This document shows, piece by piece, positions 42,099 through 51,199 of a stretch of DNA of 64,000 bases. This DNA comes from Falsibacillus pallidus. Its GTDB lineage: Bacteria; Bacillota; Bacilli; Bacillales; DSM-25281. The notes beneath the pieces were generated by a model. It was not told the origin of the DNA. It saw only the letters and a program-made list of their open reading frames with translations, and made no database searches. Location of the stretch: assembly GCF_003350505.1 (NCBI RefSeq), contig NZ_QQAY01000002.1, positions 242,181 through 306,180 of the forward strand, given 5' to 3'. The stretch's first letter is position 1, and each line of letters opens with the position of its first letter. A program made the position numbers and the translations under genes.

Positions 42099-43175
42099 AT
42101 GGCAATTTTAGTAACCGGTGGCGCAGGATATATCGGAAGCCACACGTTGGTAGAACTGTTGCAAGCTGGATATCAGGCAGTAGTGGTTGATAATTTTTCA
42201 AACAGCAGTGAAGAGTCATTAAAAAGAGTGAGTGAGATTACAGGAAAAAAGGTTGAGTATTATTCCGGTAGTTTGCTGGATAAAGAGTTAATGGAAAGGA
42301 TATTTATTGAAAATCATATTCATGCAGTCATCCATTTTGCTGGCCTGAAAGCGGTAGGTGAATCTGTTGAAAAACCTCTTCATTATTATCAAAACAATAT
42401 TGGAGGTACGCTATCCTTACTTGAAACTATGTTAAAATTCAATGTAAAAAGTCTTGTATTCAGTTCATCTGCAACAGTTTATGGAAACCCCAAAACCGTT
42501 CCGGTTATAGAAGAATCTCATCTGTCCACAACAAACCCTTATGGGCGGACAAAGCTTTTCATTGAAGAAATTTTAAAGGATCTGTCCAATGCAGACCCGA
42601 ACTGGAGCATCACAACTCTTCGTTACTTTAATCCGATTGGCGCCCATAGCAGCGGGGAAATCGGAGAAGATCCAAAAGGTATTCCCAATAACCTTTTACC
42701 ATTCATTACAAAGGTTGCTTCTGGAGAATTAGAAATGCTTCACGTATTCGGAGCGGATTATCCTACAGAGGATGGCACAGGTGTAAGAGATTATATTCAT
42801 GTGGTTGATTTAGCTGAGGGCCACGTAAAAGCTCTTGAGAAGAACATTCAACACACAGGTATTCACACTTACAACTTAGGGACAGGCAATGGATACTCTG
42901 TTCTTCAGGTCATTCAATCATTTGAGAAAACAACCGGTATAAAGATTCCTTATAAAATCGAAGGTAGACGGCCAGGGGATGTACCTGTTTGTTTCGCAGA
43001 TGCTACTAAAGCAGAATTCGAATGGGGTTGGAAAGCAGGAAGAAGAATTGATGAAATGTGCAAAGATGCATGGAATTGGCAGTCAAAATATCCTGCTGGG
43101 TATAAAACAAATAAAATAGAAGAAATCTCTAGTAGCCCTCGCTTGCAGAACAGCGAGGGTCTTTTAATGGAATAA
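42099..43175 (+). CDS. galE: UDP-glucose 4-epimerase
   Basis: GalE interconverts UDP-glucose and UDP-galactose with NAD. Visible are VTGGAGYIGSHTLVELLQAG, the catalytic Ser in FSSSATVYGNP and Tyr/Lys in NPYGRTKLFIEE. The protein is 358 residues, about 20 longer than usual: the extra tail (after NWQSKYPAGYK) is encoded by sequence that includes a terminator hairpin. Either the ancestral stop was lost or the tail is real. AGGTGGGGATGAGG lies upstream of the ATG. It links UDP-glucose from gtaB to galactose for the polymer. Confidence 0.93.
   Translation: MAILVTGGAGYIGSHTLVELLQAGYQAVVVDNFSNSSEESLKRVSEITGKKVEYYSGSLLDKELMERIFIENHIHAVIHFAGLKAVGESVEKPLHYYQNNIGGTLSLLETMLKFNVKSLVFSSSATVYGNPKTVPVIEESHLSTTNPYGRTKLFIEEILKDLSNADPNWSITTLRYFNPIGAHSSGEIGEDPKGIPNNLLPFITKVASGELEMLHVFGADYPTEDGTGVRDYIHVVDLAEGHVKALEKNIQHTGIHTYNLGTGNGYSVLQVIQSFEKTTGIKIPYKIEGRRPGDVPVCFADATKAEFEWGWKAGRRIDEMCKDAWNWQSKYPAGYKTNKIEEISSSPRLQNSEGLLME
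43136..43165 (+). terminator. Hairpin inside the galE 3' end
   Basis: CCCTCGC (43136-43142) pairs with GCGAGGG (43153-43159), followed by TCTTTT. It lies before the galE stop codon at 43173. Confidence 0.65.
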
Positions 43176-43197
43176 ATTCAGAACCGAGGTAAGAAAT

Positions 43198-43332
43198 GTG
43201 AATGAAAGACAATTTCAAGAATTATTGAAAGAAATTTATATGTTAGGAAATGAAAGTGAAAATATTCGGATAAGTGAATTGCTTGAAGAATTAAAGCGAA
43301 AAATTTATTCAGCTTTATATACGTCAAAATGA
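43198..43332 (+). CDS. Small helical protein, 44 aa
   Basis: A GTG with GAGGTAA 7 nt upstream opens a 44-codon frame (VNERQFQELLKEIYMLGNES, then ISELLEELKRKIYSAL). It is amphipathic, with two predicted helices and no Cys. No family is recognised. The two-helix shape and the nearby sinR homologue raise the weak possibility of a SinI-like antagonist, but the sequence match is not convincing. It lies between galE and the sugar transferase gene. Confidence 0.5.
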   Translation: MNERQFQELLKEIYMLGNESENIRISELLEELKRKIYSALYTSK

Positions 43333-43353
43333 GCTTTATAAGGGTGAGGAAGC

Positions 43354-43968
43354 TTGAAAAGGTTATTTGATTTGACTATAGGATTTATTATATTAATTTG
43401 TTCATTTCCGTTTATGATTTTCATTGGCATACTAGTAAAAACAAAAATTGGATCGCCAATCATTTTTAAACAGCTCCGACCTGGATTAGAGGGTAAGCCG
43501 TTTTATCTCTATAAGTTCAGGACAATGAAGGATTCAATAGATGATTATGGAGCATTACTCCCGGATAACCAAAGGCTCACAAAAGTGGGGAAGTTTTTGA
43601 GGAAATACAGTCTTGATGAATTGCCGCAGTTTATTAATGTGGTGAAAGGTGATTTAAGCCTTGTTGGACCAAGGCCATTATTGATGGAATATTTGCCGCT
43701 ATATTCGGCCGAGCAAAGGCTCCGACACCATGTGAGGCCAGGCATCACAGGTTGGGCGCAAATTAATGGAAGAAATTCGATTAGCTGGAATGAAAAATTT
43801 CTCCTGGATGTCTGGTATGTGAAGAATCAAAGCTTTATCTTAGATCTTAAAATCATCTTTTTGACTATCTTTAAAGTACTTTCATCTGCAGGAGTCAATC
43901 AAACTGAAATGGTAACGATGGAAAAGTTCGAAGGAACAAATACAGTTGTGAGAGAGGGTCATGGATGA
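43354..43968 (+). CDS. epsL: Undecaprenyl-phosphate sugar phosphotransferase
   Basis: This 204-residue initiating sugar transferase has one N-terminal membrane helix (LTIGFIILICSFPFMIFIGI), then YLYKFRTMKD, RKYSLDELPQFINVVKGDLS, LVGPRPLLMEY and RPGITGWAQING, the complete bacterial sugar transferase signature. It puts the first sugar phosphate on undecaprenyl phosphate and thereby starts each repeat unit. The TTG start follows AGGGTGAGG. It overlaps epsM by 4 nt. The pair epsL-epsM-epsN is conserved with B. subtilis. Confidence 0.93.
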   Translation: MKRLFDLTIGFIILICSFPFMIFIGILVKTKIGSPIIFKQLRPGLEGKPFYLYKFRTMKDSIDDYGALLPDNQRLTKVGKFLRKYSLDELPQFINVVKGDLSLVGPRPLLMEYLPLYSAEQRLRHHVRPGITGWAQINGRNSISWNEKFLLDVWYVKNQSFILDLKIIFLTIFKVLSSAGVNQTEMVTMEKFEGTNTVVREGHG

Positions 43969-44669
43969 AAATTGCCGTAATTGGTAGTGGCGGGCATAGC
44001 AAAGTCATTCAAGAAATGATCATGAGTATGACCGGAAACGAAATCATTGGAATATTTGATGATAAGTTCCAAAAGGAATTTAAAGAACAAAATGTACAGT
44101 ATGGACCTGTTTTTTCAGCAAAAAGAATGGCTGAAAAGGATGATCAAGTAAAATTCATATTAGCCATTGGGAATAACGAAGTAAGAAATAAAATCGTAAA
44201 TCTTTTAATGCTGCCAATTGAAAAATATGCCACAATTATTCATCCTTCTGCTGTCATTAGTAAAACTGCAAAAATCAGGAACGGGAGCGTAATCATGCCA
44301 AATGCAGTCATTAATGCAGAGGCTGTAGTTGGTTCGCACTGTATTATCAATACGAGCTCCGTCATTGAACACAACTGCATGCTTCGTGATTTCGTTCATA
44401 TTTCTCCAAAGGCTGTCTTAACGGGAGGGGTTGAAGTGGAAGATGGGGTACAGTTAGGTGCTGGTAGTACAGTCATTCCAAATATAAAAATTGGAAGCTG
44501 GTCCATGATTGGTGCTGGTGCAGTTGTTATAAGGGACATTCCCTCTAATAGCATTGCAGTAGGAGTGCCAGCCAAAGTACTAAACAAATCCAAAGGAGGA
44601 AAAGCCATTGTTGACTGCTACAGAAAAACAGCGAATCTATCTTTCGCCACCTCACATGAGCGGCCATGA
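43965..44669 (+). CDS. epsM: UDP-amino-sugar O/N-acetyltransferase (PglD-like)
   Basis: This 234-residue PglD/NeuD-type acetyltransferase has an N-terminal Rossmann-like unit, KIAVIGSGGHSKVIQEMI. The left-handed beta-helix starts near ATIIHPSAVISKTA and carries the catalytic His in INTSSVIEHNCMLRDF. It probably acetylates the 4-amino group made by EpsN, giving a bacillosamine-like sugar for EpsL. The start overlaps epsL (ATGA), and the C-terminus overlaps epsN by 62 nt, so translation is coupled. Confidence 0.9.
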   Translation: MKIAVIGSGGHSKVIQEMIMSMTGNEIIGIFDDKFQKEFKEQNVQYGPVFSAKRMAEKDDQVKFILAIGNNEVRNKIVNLLMLPIEKYATIIHPSAVISKTAKIRNGSVIMPNAVINAEAVVGSHCIINTSSVIEHNCMLRDFVHISPKAVLTGGVEVEDGVQLGAGSTVIPNIKIGSWSMIGAGAVVIRDIPSNSIAVGVPAKVLNKSKGGKAIVDCYRKTANLSFATSHERP

Positions 44670-45771
44670 AATGAAATATATTCAAGAGGCATTTGATACA
44701 AACTGGGTCGCACCACTAGGACCGAATGTAGACGCTTTTGAAAAGGAAATTGCCCACTATGTAGGAGCCAATGATGCTGTAGCAGTGAGTTCTGGAACTG
44801 CAGCGATTCATTTGGCTCTTTCTTTATTGAATGTCAATAAAGGGGATACCGTATTTTGCTCCTCTCTAACATTTGTTGCCAGTGCCAATCCGATAATCTA
44901 TCAAGGCGCAGTGCCGGTATTCATCGATTCAGAACCCGATACTTGGAACATGTCCCCGGTGGGCCTTGAGAAAGCATTAAAAGACGCCGCTTCAACTGGA
45001 AAGCTTCCAAAAGCGGTGATCGTTGTCAATTTATATGGCCAGAGTGCAAAAATGGATGAAATCTTAAGGTTATGTGAGGAATATGACATTCCAGTTATTG
45101 AAGATGCAGCAGAATCTCTTGGATCAACTTATAAAGGAAAACCAAGTGGAGCGTTTGGGAAATTCGGGATATTCTCATTTAATGGAAATAAAATTATCAC
45201 TACATCGGGAGGAGGAATTTTAGTCTCCAATGATAAGGAACTATTAAAAAAGGCACGGTTTCTGGCTACTCAAGCGCGAGATGCAGCTCCGCATTACCAG
45301 CATAGCACAACAGGATTCAACTATCGCATGAGTAATATCTTAGCGGGAATCGGCAGAGCACAACTTCAAGTGTTGGAGGACAGAGTTGCAGCAAGGAAAC
45401 GAATATTTTCTGTCTATTTTCAAGAACTGAATCATCTCCCAGGAGTATCTTTTATGCCTGAACTTGAAGACACAAAAAGCAACCGATGGCTGACAGCTTT
45501 AACAATCAATGAAGAAATGGCCGGTGTTTCTGCACAAACATTAATAAATGAATTAACAAATCAAAATATTGAAGCACGTCCTGTATGGAAGCCACTTCAT
45601 TTGCAGCCGCTATTTGAAAGTACCAAATATTATCCACACTATGAAGAGGAGAGCATTTCTGAAAGGCTATTTGAAGACGGAATTTGTCTTCCCTCTGGCT
45701 CGAATATGACAAATGAACAGCAAATGAGAATCATTAATGCAGTGGAAAACCATTTTAAAGCGAGGGTTTAA
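44608..45771 (+). CDS. epsN: PLP-dependent amino-sugar aminotransferase
   Basis: This 387-residue enzyme of the DegT/DnrJ/EryC1/StrS family aminates the C4 keto group of a UDP-4-keto-6-deoxy sugar, probably the EpsC product. Visible are RIYLSPPHMSGHEMKYIQEA, the cofactor Lys in SFNGNKIITTSGGGILV, and ICLPSGSNMTNEQQ at the end, all matching B. subtilis EpsN. The start is TTG 44608, with AAAGGAGG upstream, inside epsM. EpsC, EpsN, EpsM and EpsL together form a complete route to an acetylated amino-deoxy sugar on lipid. Confidence 0.94.
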   Translation: MLTATEKQRIYLSPPHMSGHEMKYIQEAFDTNWVAPLGPNVDAFEKEIAHYVGANDAVAVSSGTAAIHLALSLLNVNKGDTVFCSSLTFVASANPIIYQGAVPVFIDSEPDTWNMSPVGLEKALKDAASTGKLPKAVIVVNLYGQSAKMDEILRLCEEYDIPVIEDAAESLGSTYKGKPSGAFGKFGIFSFNGNKIITTSGGGILVSNDKELLKKARFLATQARDAAPHYQHSTTGFNYRMSNILAGIGRAQLQVLEDRVAARKRIFSVYFQELNHLPGVSFMPELEDTKSNRWLTALTINEEMAGVSAQTLINELTNQNIEARPVWKPLHLQPLFESTKYYPHYEEESISERLFEDGICLPSGSNMTNEQQMRIINAVENHFKARV

Positions 45772-45812
45772 AAAAGATGTGAAAAATAAGGGGAAAAGAT
45801 GAGGTATAACGA

Positions 45813-46157
45813 ATGCTTGGACAAAAAATATATGAATTGCGAAAAAGAAAAGGACTTACATTATCTGAACTGGCAGATCGAGCAGATATCTCTAAGTCCT
45901 ACCTTAGCAATATTGAAAGAAATATTAATAAAAATCCATCAATTCAAGTCACCAAGAAAATTGCTGCCGTACTTGATGTGGATCTGAACGTCCTTTTAAA
46001 CGCTGATTCAAAGAAAATAAATGAAACTATTGAAACTGAAATCGCCGATTTGGCTAAGGAATTAAAAAGCTCGGGGATTGAAAGAGAGCAGATAGAGGAA
46101 TATAGAACGCTGCTGGAGTTTATCAAATGGAAAAACCAAAATTCAGATGTTAAATAG
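45813..46157 (+). CDS. sinR: SinR-type biofilm repressor
   Basis: This 114-residue regulator resembles B. subtilis SinR over its length. The N-terminal helix-turn-helix reads MLGQKIYELRKRKGLTLSEL, with ADISKSYLSNIERNINKNPS as the recognition region and AAVLDVDLNVLLNAD after it. The C-terminal Sin domain, LAKELKSSGIEREQIEEY with FIKWKNQ, is the multimerisation and SinI-binding part. SinR represses eps and matrix genes through GTTCTYT sites, and seven palindromic copies of that site lie in this window. GAGG lies ~8 nt upstream of the ATG. It lies between epsN and the second glycosyltransferase module, not next to a sinI gene. Confidence 0.9.
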   Translation: MLGQKIYELRKRKGLTLSELADRADISKSYLSNIERNINKNPSIQVTKKIAAVLDVDLNVLLNADSKKINETIETEIADLAKELKSSGIEREQIEEYRTLLEFIKWKNQNSDVK

Positions 46158-46201
46158 GAAAAGTAATCTCTTTCGCTAATATTTCCTGAAGGAGGAGAGT
46201 A

Positions 46202-47362
46202 ATGAACCAAAATAAACCCATTAAAATTTTGCACGTAGTTGGTGCAATGAATCGTGCAGGAACAGAGACCTTGTTAATGAATATCTACAGAAACATGAAC
46301 AGGGAAAAAGTTCAGTTTGACTTTATATCCTATAGTAAAAATGATGCACACTATGACCGTGAAATCAAAGATTTGGGCGGTAGGATTATTAAACTTTCTA
46401 AAACGAATTCAATCTTGGAACTCTACAATATAATGAAGAAATATGGACCCTATGATGCTGTACACTCACATACATTATTTCATTGTGGGCTGGCTAATTT
46501 AGCTGCTTTTTTTAGTGGTGTAAAGGTTCGGATTTCTCATGCTCATACGACAAAGGACGATGATTCTAATTTTGCAAGAAAATTATATATTCATTCAATG
46601 AGAACATTAATTAAAATTTTTTCTACTCATTTTTTAGCGTGCAGCCAAGAGGCTGGAAAGTATTTATTCGGTGGGAAGCTGTTAGAGAGAGAAAGGTTCA
46701 AGTTCTTTCCTAATAGTATTGAGTACTCATCCTTTCTAAAAAAGCCAATCCACGAAGTTGAAAAAATAAAAAAAGAAATGCAGCTTGAGAAAAACATCGT
46801 AATCGGGCATATAGGGAGATTTAGTGAATCAAAGAACCATTACTTCCTCTTGACTATCATGAAAATTATTAAGAAAAAGAAACTGCCCATAAAAATGGTG
46901 TTGGTTGGAGATGGGAATTTAAAAGCTGAACTGGAAGAAATGGTTGCAAAGGAAGGGATGACAGAAGATATAAAGTTTGCAGGAATTAGAGAGGACATAC
47001 CTGCTTTACTTCATACGATGGATCTGTTTGTGTTTCCATCAAAGTATGAAGGATTAGGGATAGTGCTCTTAGAGGCGCAAGCAAGCGGCTTGCATTGTAT
47101 AGTATCAGAAGCCATTCAGCCTGAAGCAGATATGAAATTAGGATTAATGACCAGGCTTCATTTATCAGATGGGGAGAATGTTTGGGCGGATACAATCATT
47201 GCAAAGGCTATAAAAAAACAAAGGGAAAATGATACGAAAAAAATAAACCAAGCATTTGAAGAGCAAGGATTCTCCATATTTAATGGGATAGAAGAACTCA
47301 TGAATATTTATCAGGACATTCCAGGAGGAAGAAATGAAAAATATATTAATAGCTTCCTTTGA
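46202..47362 (+). CDS. Glycosyltransferase family 4 (EpsF-like, second copy)
   Basis: This 386-residue GT-B enzyme, a close paralogue of the one at 38955, opens IKILHVVGAMNRAGTETLLM, with RISHAHTTKDDD and FLACSQEAGKYLFG. The C-terminal donor motif is FPSKYEGLGIVLLEAQASGL. GGAGGAG lies 5 nt upstream of the ATG. It begins the module that follows sinR, overlaps the next gene by 29 nt, and shares its AT-rich composition. Its presence beside a second EpsF-type gene suggests duplication or a merged second cluster. Confidence 0.85.
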   Translation: MNQNKPIKILHVVGAMNRAGTETLLMNIYRNMNREKVQFDFISYSKNDAHYDREIKDLGGRIIKLSKTNSILELYNIMKKYGPYDAVHSHTLFHCGLANLAAFFSGVKVRISHAHTTKDDDSNFARKLYIHSMRTLIKIFSTHFLACSQEAGKYLFGGKLLERERFKFFPNSIEYSSFLKKPIHEVEKIKKEMQLEKNIVIGHIGRFSESKNHYFLLTIMKIIKKKKLPIKMVLVGDGNLKAELEEMVAKEGMTEDIKFAGIREDIPALLHTMDLFVFPSKYEGLGIVLLEAQASGLHCIVSEAIQPEADMKLGLMTRLHLSDGENVWADTIIAKAIKKQRENDTKKINQAFEEQGFSIFNGIEELMNIYQDIPGGRNEKYINSFL

Positions 47363-48509
47363 TATGGAAGTAGGAGGTGTAGAAAGAAGCCTCATCAGTA
47401 TGTTGAATAATTTTGACTATGAAAGTTATCAAGTTGATCTTATGCTTTATAGCCATACCGGGGATTTTATGAACTTACTTCCTCTTCAAACAAATCTTCT
47501 ACCAGAAATAAAAAAATATAAGACTTTTAGATTGTCAATTAAAGAAATGATAAGTAAAGGGGAACTTAGCATTGCCTTTGTTAGACTAATTGCTAAATAT
47601 CTTGCGACCTTAACAAACGCAACTGAAGAAGGATATAAACAAATGCAATACATGTGGAAATACGCACTTCCGTTCTTACCAAAATTAGAAAAAGAATATG
47701 ATATTGCCATCAGTTATTTATGGCCACACTATTTTGTTGCAGAAAAAGTAAATGCAAAATTAAAAATTGCGTGGGTTCATACTGATTTTTCGGTGATTGA
47801 TACAGATGAGAAACTGGATATAAAAATGTGGAGTAAATTTGATTACATAGCAGCCGTCTCATCAGAATGCAAAAAAGCATTTCTAGAAAAATACCCAGTC
47901 CTACACGGTAAAGTTATAGTAATTGAAAACATTACCTCACCAGACTTTATTCGTAAATTAGCTGATGAAGGAATAGAAGAATTTATAAAAAATGATTCGC
48001 GCTTTAAAGTGGTGACAGTTGGGAGATTATCCCATGCAAAAGGGATAGACATGGCTGTCGACGCATTAAAAATCCTAAAAGACAAAGATTATCCTATTGT
48101 TTGGTATATAGTTGGATATGGCGGGGATGAAAGCAAAATACGAGAGTTAGTTGCTGTTCATAAATTAGAAAATGAATTTATCTTATTGGGGAAAAAAATA
48201 AATCCATATCCATATATAAAAATAGCAGATCTTTACGTGCAGCCTTCAAGGTATGAAGGGAAGGCAGTAACAGTAGGTGAGGCACAAATTCTTGCAAAAC
48301 CAGTAATGATCACAAATTATACAACTGCCTCAAGCCAGTTGAGAGATGGTTTAGACGGATATATCTGCAAATTAAGTGCAGAAGGAATCGCTGATGGAAT
48401 TGAAAAACTCTACCGAGATAATGAGTTGAAAATGAGTCTAGAAATGAATTGTAAAAGTACAGATTTTTCCAATACCCATGAAATTAACAAGTTATATCAA
48501 ATAATGTGA
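47334..48509 (+). CDS. Glycosyltransferase family 4
   Basis: This 391-residue GT-B enzyme has an opening NILIASFDMEVGGVERSLIS, VGRLSHAKGIDMAVDALKIL in the donor domain, and YVQPSRYEGKAVTVGEAQIL at the end. It is one of three similar enzymes in this module (also 51200 and 52415) that share the GG-x-E-[KR]-[SA]-L opening and the PYPYIK segment. AGGAGG lies 8 nt upstream of the ATG, and the gene starts 29 nt before the previous stop. Sugar specificity is unknown. Confidence 0.85.
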   Translation: MKNILIASFDMEVGGVERSLISMLNNFDYESYQVDLMLYSHTGDFMNLLPLQTNLLPEIKKYKTFRLSIKEMISKGELSIAFVRLIAKYLATLTNATEEGYKQMQYMWKYALPFLPKLEKEYDIAISYLWPHYFVAEKVNAKLKIAWVHTDFSVIDTDEKLDIKMWSKFDYIAAVSSECKKAFLEKYPVLHGKVIVIENITSPDFIRKLADEGIEEFIKNDSRFKVVTVGRLSHAKGIDMAVDALKILKDKDYPIVWYIVGYGGDESKIRELVAVHKLENEFILLGKKINPYPYIKIADLYVQPSRYEGKAVTVGEAQILAKPVMITNYTTASSQLRDGLDGYICKLSAEGIADGIEKLYRDNELKMSLEMNCKSTDFSNTHEINKLYQIM

Positions 48510-48522
48510 GGAGGAGCAATTA

Positions 48523-49590
48523 ATGAGTATGCCTTTGGTTAGCATAATTGTTCCTATTTATAATGTAGAGAAATATATAGAAAGATGCATTAAGAGTATA
48601 TTGATGCAAACATACAGTAACTTGGAAATCATTTTAGTGAATGATGGTTCTCCAGACAATTGTGGGAATATTGCAGAGGATTTCAAGAATCGAGACAAAA
48701 GGATAAAAGTATTACATAAAGAAAATGGTGGTCTTTCCGATGCAAGGAACCATGGAATGCTTCATGCAACGGGATTATATACTATGTTTGTCGATAGTGA
48801 TGATTGGATTGAAGTGAACATGGTATCAGATTTAGTGAATACAATCGTATTATTCAAAGCTGATGTGGTCCAATCAGCTTTTTATTATGCATATGATTCG
48901 TATTTGCTTGCAGATACAAGATACTATGATCTAGATGATCAACCCACCATGCTTAACAAACAAGAACTGATGTATGAATTAGTGGTTAATGAAAGAGTAA
49001 AGAACTTTGCTTGGGGGAAGCTTTACAAAACAATATTGATTCAGGATATTCCGTTCAAAAAAGGAGTTTTATATGAGGATGTTTTTTGGGCGCACCACAT
49101 CATGCACAAAGTAGAGACATTCATTCTTCTTCACACACCGCTTTATAATTATTACCAGCGAGAAGATAGTATTGTAGGGAATTACAGTTTGAAGAATTTA
49201 GATTTTATTAGGGGCCTGAAGGAAAGGCATTCCTTCATTGAACGAAATTATCAAATTTTGACTAATGAATCCTTAAAATCGTTAGCAAAGGCCATTTTAA
49301 TCCAATACAACTTAATACTCTTTAACAACAAAAAAATAAATGGAATGCAGATTAGAAGGAAGATGAGAAACTATCTTTTGAATAATTATTCGGAAATTAA
49401 AATGGCATTTAGCGATTGTCCAACCTTGCAATTTCAACTTCAACTATTTAAATTCCATCCATTCTTACCAGTGCTTTATTTAGGAATAAAAAAATCACTT
49501 AGGTTCCTAAAATTCAAAAAACCATTAAATGATGGATTAGTGAAAATATATATAACACCAAAAAATAATAAAAGAGGTGTTCAGTATTAA
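48523..49590 (+). CDS. Glycosyltransferase family 2 (EpsJ-like)
   Basis: This 355-residue GT-A enzyme opens LVSIIVPIYNVEKYIERCIK and carries LVNDGSPDNCG and the metal-site FVDSDDWIEVN. It is similar in size and layout to the enzyme at 37875. A helical C-terminal region follows the catalytic domain. GAGGAGGAG lies upstream of the ATG. The 3' end touches the CDP-glycerol transferase gene, whose start overlaps it. The donor sugar is not predictable. Confidence 0.86.
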   Translation: MSMPLVSIIVPIYNVEKYIERCIKSILMQTYSNLEIILVNDGSPDNCGNIAEDFKNRDKRIKVLHKENGGLSDARNHGMLHATGLYTMFVDSDDWIEVNMVSDLVNTIVLFKADVVQSAFYYAYDSYLLADTRYYDLDDQPTMLNKQELMYELVVNERVKNFAWGKLYKTILIQDIPFKKGVLYEDVFWAHHIMHKVETFILLHTPLYNYYQREDSIVGNYSLKNLDFIRGLKERHSFIERNYQILTNESLKSLAKAILIQYNLILFNNKKINGMQIRRKMRNYLLNNYSEIKMAFSDCPTLQFQLQLFKFHPFLPVLYLGIKKSLRFLKFKKPLNDGLVKIYITPKNNKRGVQY

Positions 49591-50770
49591 AACACTTGAA
49601 TACTTGAAAGCAAAAGTTATTATAATGATTATCCATTTGTTTAACATGTTGCCTATAAAAAACAATAAAATTTTCTTTTTTAGTTATTATGGAAGCCAAT
49701 ATGGAGGTAATCCAAAATATATATCTGAGTTCATTTTAGAGAATTACCCTCATGATTGCTTTGATATCGTATGGGCATTTAATCAGCCTCATACTAAAAA
49801 AAGCATTCCGGGAATACGTAAGGTAAAAAGGTTTTCAATCAAATATTTTTATGAAATCTGTACTTCTAAAATTGTCATTACTAATTTTAGGACTACAGAT
49901 TTTTTTGTAAAAAGAAAACACCAATATTATATCCAAACTTGGCATAGCTCTTTGCGATTAAAACATATTGAAGGGGATGCAGAAAAGGAACTTCCAAGAG
50001 AATATATAGATATGGCAAAAAGGGATTCCCGTAAATGTGATTTACTTGTATCAGGCTGCCATTATAGCTCCATGATTTATAAAAGAGCTTTTTGGTATAG
50101 GGGAGAAATTTTTGAAGTTGGCACACCTAGAAACGACTTATTATTTTCAAATAATAGGCATAAAAAAGAGCAGGTTTTAAACAGGCTAAACATTGATGAA
50201 GGTCTGAAAATTCTATTGTACGCCCCAACATTTAGGAAAGGCAATAATTTAGAAATCTATAAAATAAATACCAAAAAAATCGCTGGAGATTTAAAGATGA
50301 AATTTGGTGGAGAGTGGGTTGTTCTGATAAAGCTGCATCCTCATTTACTAAACAAGTCAAGTCAACTACACTTTTCTTCTAACGTCATTGATGTGACAAA
50401 TTACGATGATATTCAAGAGCTTCTTTTAATATCTGATGTGCTAATTACTGATTATTCTTCGCTTATGTTCGATTATGCCTTAACACGGCGCCCCTGCTTT
50501 TTATATATCCCGGACATTGAAAATTATATTAAAAATGAAAGAGGTCTGTATTTTGATGTAAATGATCTCCCATTCGAAATTGCCTTAAATCAGAAAGAAC
50601 TCAATCAAAGAATAAAAGATTTTGATAGCGATATATATGATCAAAAAGTGAAACATTTTCTAAAAGCAGCGGGTTCTTTTGAGAACGGGAGAGCATGTGA
50701 GCTCTTAGTTAATCGAATTTCTAAAGTTTGTTTTGACATTAAAAGGAGTGATTATAGTGAAGCAATATAA
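49577..50770 (+). CDS. CDP-glycerol glycerophosphotransferase-like
   Basis: This ~397-residue TagB/TagF-family enzyme has FFFSYYGSQYGGNPKYISEF, QTWHSSLRLKHIEGDA, KLHPHLL and DVLITDYSSLMFDYALTRRP, the family's nucleotide and acceptor signatures. It adds glycerol phosphate from CDP-glycerol, so the polymer may be teichoic-acid-like or decorated. The start is uncertain: GTG 49577 lies within the AAAGAGGTG ribosome site. An ATT at 49586 is spaced better, so a rare start is possible. The cytidylyltransferase that makes its substrate follows. Confidence 0.85.
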   Translation: MFSIKTLEYLKAKVIIMIIHLFNMLPIKNNKIFFFSYYGSQYGGNPKYISEFILENYPHDCFDIVWAFNQPHTKKSIPGIRKVKRFSIKYFYEICTSKIVITNFRTTDFFVKRKHQYYIQTWHSSLRLKHIEGDAEKELPREYIDMAKRDSRKCDLLVSGCHYSSMIYKRAFWYRGEIFEVGTPRNDLLFSNNRHKKEQVLNRLNIDEGLKILLYAPTFRKGNNLEIYKINTKKIAGDLKMKFGGEWVVLIKLHPHLLNKSSQLHFSSNVIDVTNYDDIQELLLISDVLITDYSSLMFDYALTRRPCFLYIPDIENYIKNERGLYFDVNDLPFEIALNQKELNQRIKDFDSDIYDQKVKHFLKAAGSFENGRACELLVNRISKVCFDIKRSDYSEAI

Positions 50771-51173
50771 AACAGGATATACGACTGGGGTATTTGATTT
50801 ATTCCATATTGGGCATTTGAATATATTGAAGAAAGCAAAAGAACATTGCGATTATTTAATTGTTGGGGTTAGTACAGACGAATTAGTAATGTCTTATAAA
50901 AATAAAAAACCTGTCATTCCTCTTGAGGAAAGAATCGCTATCGTAGGAGGAATTAAATATGTTGATCGAGTAGTTCAACAGACAAATCGCGACAAATTTT
51001 CAGCATGGGAGCAATTAAGATTTGATGTAATGTTTGTAGGAGATGATTGGAAAGGGCATCAACTGTTTAATGAAGTGGAGAGAAATTTTAATCATGTAGG
51101 TGTAGATATAGTCTATTTCCCCTATACAAAAGGAGTATCCTCTACTTTGGTAAAACAGAAAATCACATTGTGA
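50757..51173 (+). CDS. Glycerol-3-phosphate cytidylyltransferase-like
   Basis: This 138-residue TagD-type nucleotidyltransferase has TTGVFDLFHIGHLNILKKAK with the HxGH motif, VDRVVQQTNRDKF, GDDWKGH and the C-terminal KGVSSTLVKQK in place of the usual RTxGISTT. It should make CDP-glycerol for the preceding transferase. The GTG at 50757 has AAAGGAG 8 nt upstream; a frame starting eight codons earlier overlaps that site. It overlaps the upstream gene by 14 nt. Together they imply glycerol phosphate in the extracellular polymer. Confidence 0.88.
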   Translation: MKQYKTGYTTGVFDLFHIGHLNILKKAKEHCDYLIVGVSTDELVMSYKNKKPVIPLEERIAIVGGIKYVDRVVQQTNRDKFSAWEQLRFDVMFVGDDWKGHQLFNEVERNFNHVGVDIVYFPYTKGVSSTLVKQKITL

Positions 51174-51199
51174 TTGAATAAAATTAGAGGTGAAATTTA

